Part shown: positions 5,265-5,325 of the stretch, in pieces
How the letters are laid out: each line of letters starts with the position of its first letter
Position numbering within the stretch: the stretch's first letter is position 1
NCBI GenBank assembly: GCA_017964865.1
Contig: JAGCRE010000033.1
Location: forward strand, 1 to 5,325
Origin: Alphaproteobacteria bacterium
GTDB lineage: Bacteria; Pseudomonadota; Alphaproteobacteria; Rs-D84
Direction of reading: 5' to 3'
DNA length: 5,325 nt
Notes under the pieces: generated by a model
What the model saw: the letters and a program-made list of their open reading frames with translations, nothing else
The model's database searches: none
What the model was told of the DNA's origin: nothing
Program-made: the position numbers and the translations under genes

Positions 5265-5325
5265 TTGTGGAATTGTTGGTTTACCAAATGTTGGAAAATC
5301 GACGTTATTTAATGCATTAACACAA
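5254..5325 (+). CDS. ychF: Ribosome-binding ATPase/GTPase YchF (partial; N-terminus only)
   Basis: Twenty-four codons are present before the window ends, starting at an ATG seven bases after AAAGGA. They begin [20 protein letters not shown] and continue [13 protein letters not shown] is the P-loop (G1) of the Obg-like YchF/OLA1 subfamily, and the start [23 protein letters not shown] is characteristic of YchF. The full protein is normally about 360-370 residues with a C-terminal TGS domain and binds ribosomes in the cytoplasm. It is divergent from the SufD-like gene; their promoters interlock. In many bacteria ychF neighbours pth; here it heads rightward out of view. Confidence 0.93.
   Translation, partial: MGFNCGIVGLPNVGKSTLFNALTQ

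Noticed and set aside
1..5325. Frequent ACCGG/CCGGT strings (for example near 92, 554, 585, 862, 1082, 1284, 1475)
   Set aside because: They look mildly more frequent than expected in AT-rich DNA, but most lie in coding sequence with no regular spacing or shared flanks; codon preference is enough to explain them.
1..5325. Mobile element or genomic-island borders around the secretion genes
   Set aside because: No transposase, integrase, tRNA or flanking direct repeats are visible, and the neighbours are core genes in good order.

Overview
The window looks like chromosome of an AT-rich alphaproteobacterium, probably host-associated or genome-reduced. The clearest lineage marker is the small regulator at 401-664. 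Its N-terminal pattern (MTHDQIW, then SGLARSSGLDPTTFNKSKR, then RWPSTGSIAKIL) is what I know from the DNA-binding half of alphaproteobacterial S24/LexA-like repressors. Housekeeping genes (ribosomal protein L36, a SufD-type Fe-S assembly protein, the start of ychF) sit directly beside type IV secretion genes, so the secretion genes appear embedded in a core chromosome rather than on an obvious mobile element. No tRNA, rRNA, transposase, integrase or CRISPR array is visible.

Layout. (1) 1-70, minus: first 23 codons of a helix-turn-helix regulator, running off the left edge. (2) 71-400: a 330-bp divergent control region with two promoters and three copies of a CCT(A/G)GGA box. (3) 401-664, plus: a paralogous regulator of only 87 residues, the HTH domain without the peptidase half. 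(4) 663-687: a strong bidirectional terminator shared with the convergent operon. (5) 4022 down to 689, minus: a compact three-gene operon, virB3 - virB4 - secreted HExxH protein, with abutting or overlapping reading frames. (6) 4023-4331: a very AT-rich control region carrying repeated TTTYAACA octamers and two divergent promoters. (7) 4332-4466, plus: rpmJ (L36), followed by two tandem terminators. (8) 4543-5223, minus: short SufD-like protein. (9) 5254-5325, plus: start of the GTPase/ATPase ychF, running off the right edge. The promoters of 8 and 9 each lie inside the other gene.

How the genes fit together. VirB3 (inner-membrane subunit) and VirB4 (energising ATPase) are the inner-membrane engine of a type IV secretion system. 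The third gene encodes an exported protein with an HExxH zinc-protease signature. The operon is closed at both ends by its own promoter and terminator, so other VirB subunits must be encoded elsewhere. Such scattering is known in Rickettsiales. The two regulators beside it share a promoter-embedded box, which suggests self- or cross-regulation. Whether they control the secretion operon cannot be told from this window, because no copy of that box is seen at the virB3 promoter.
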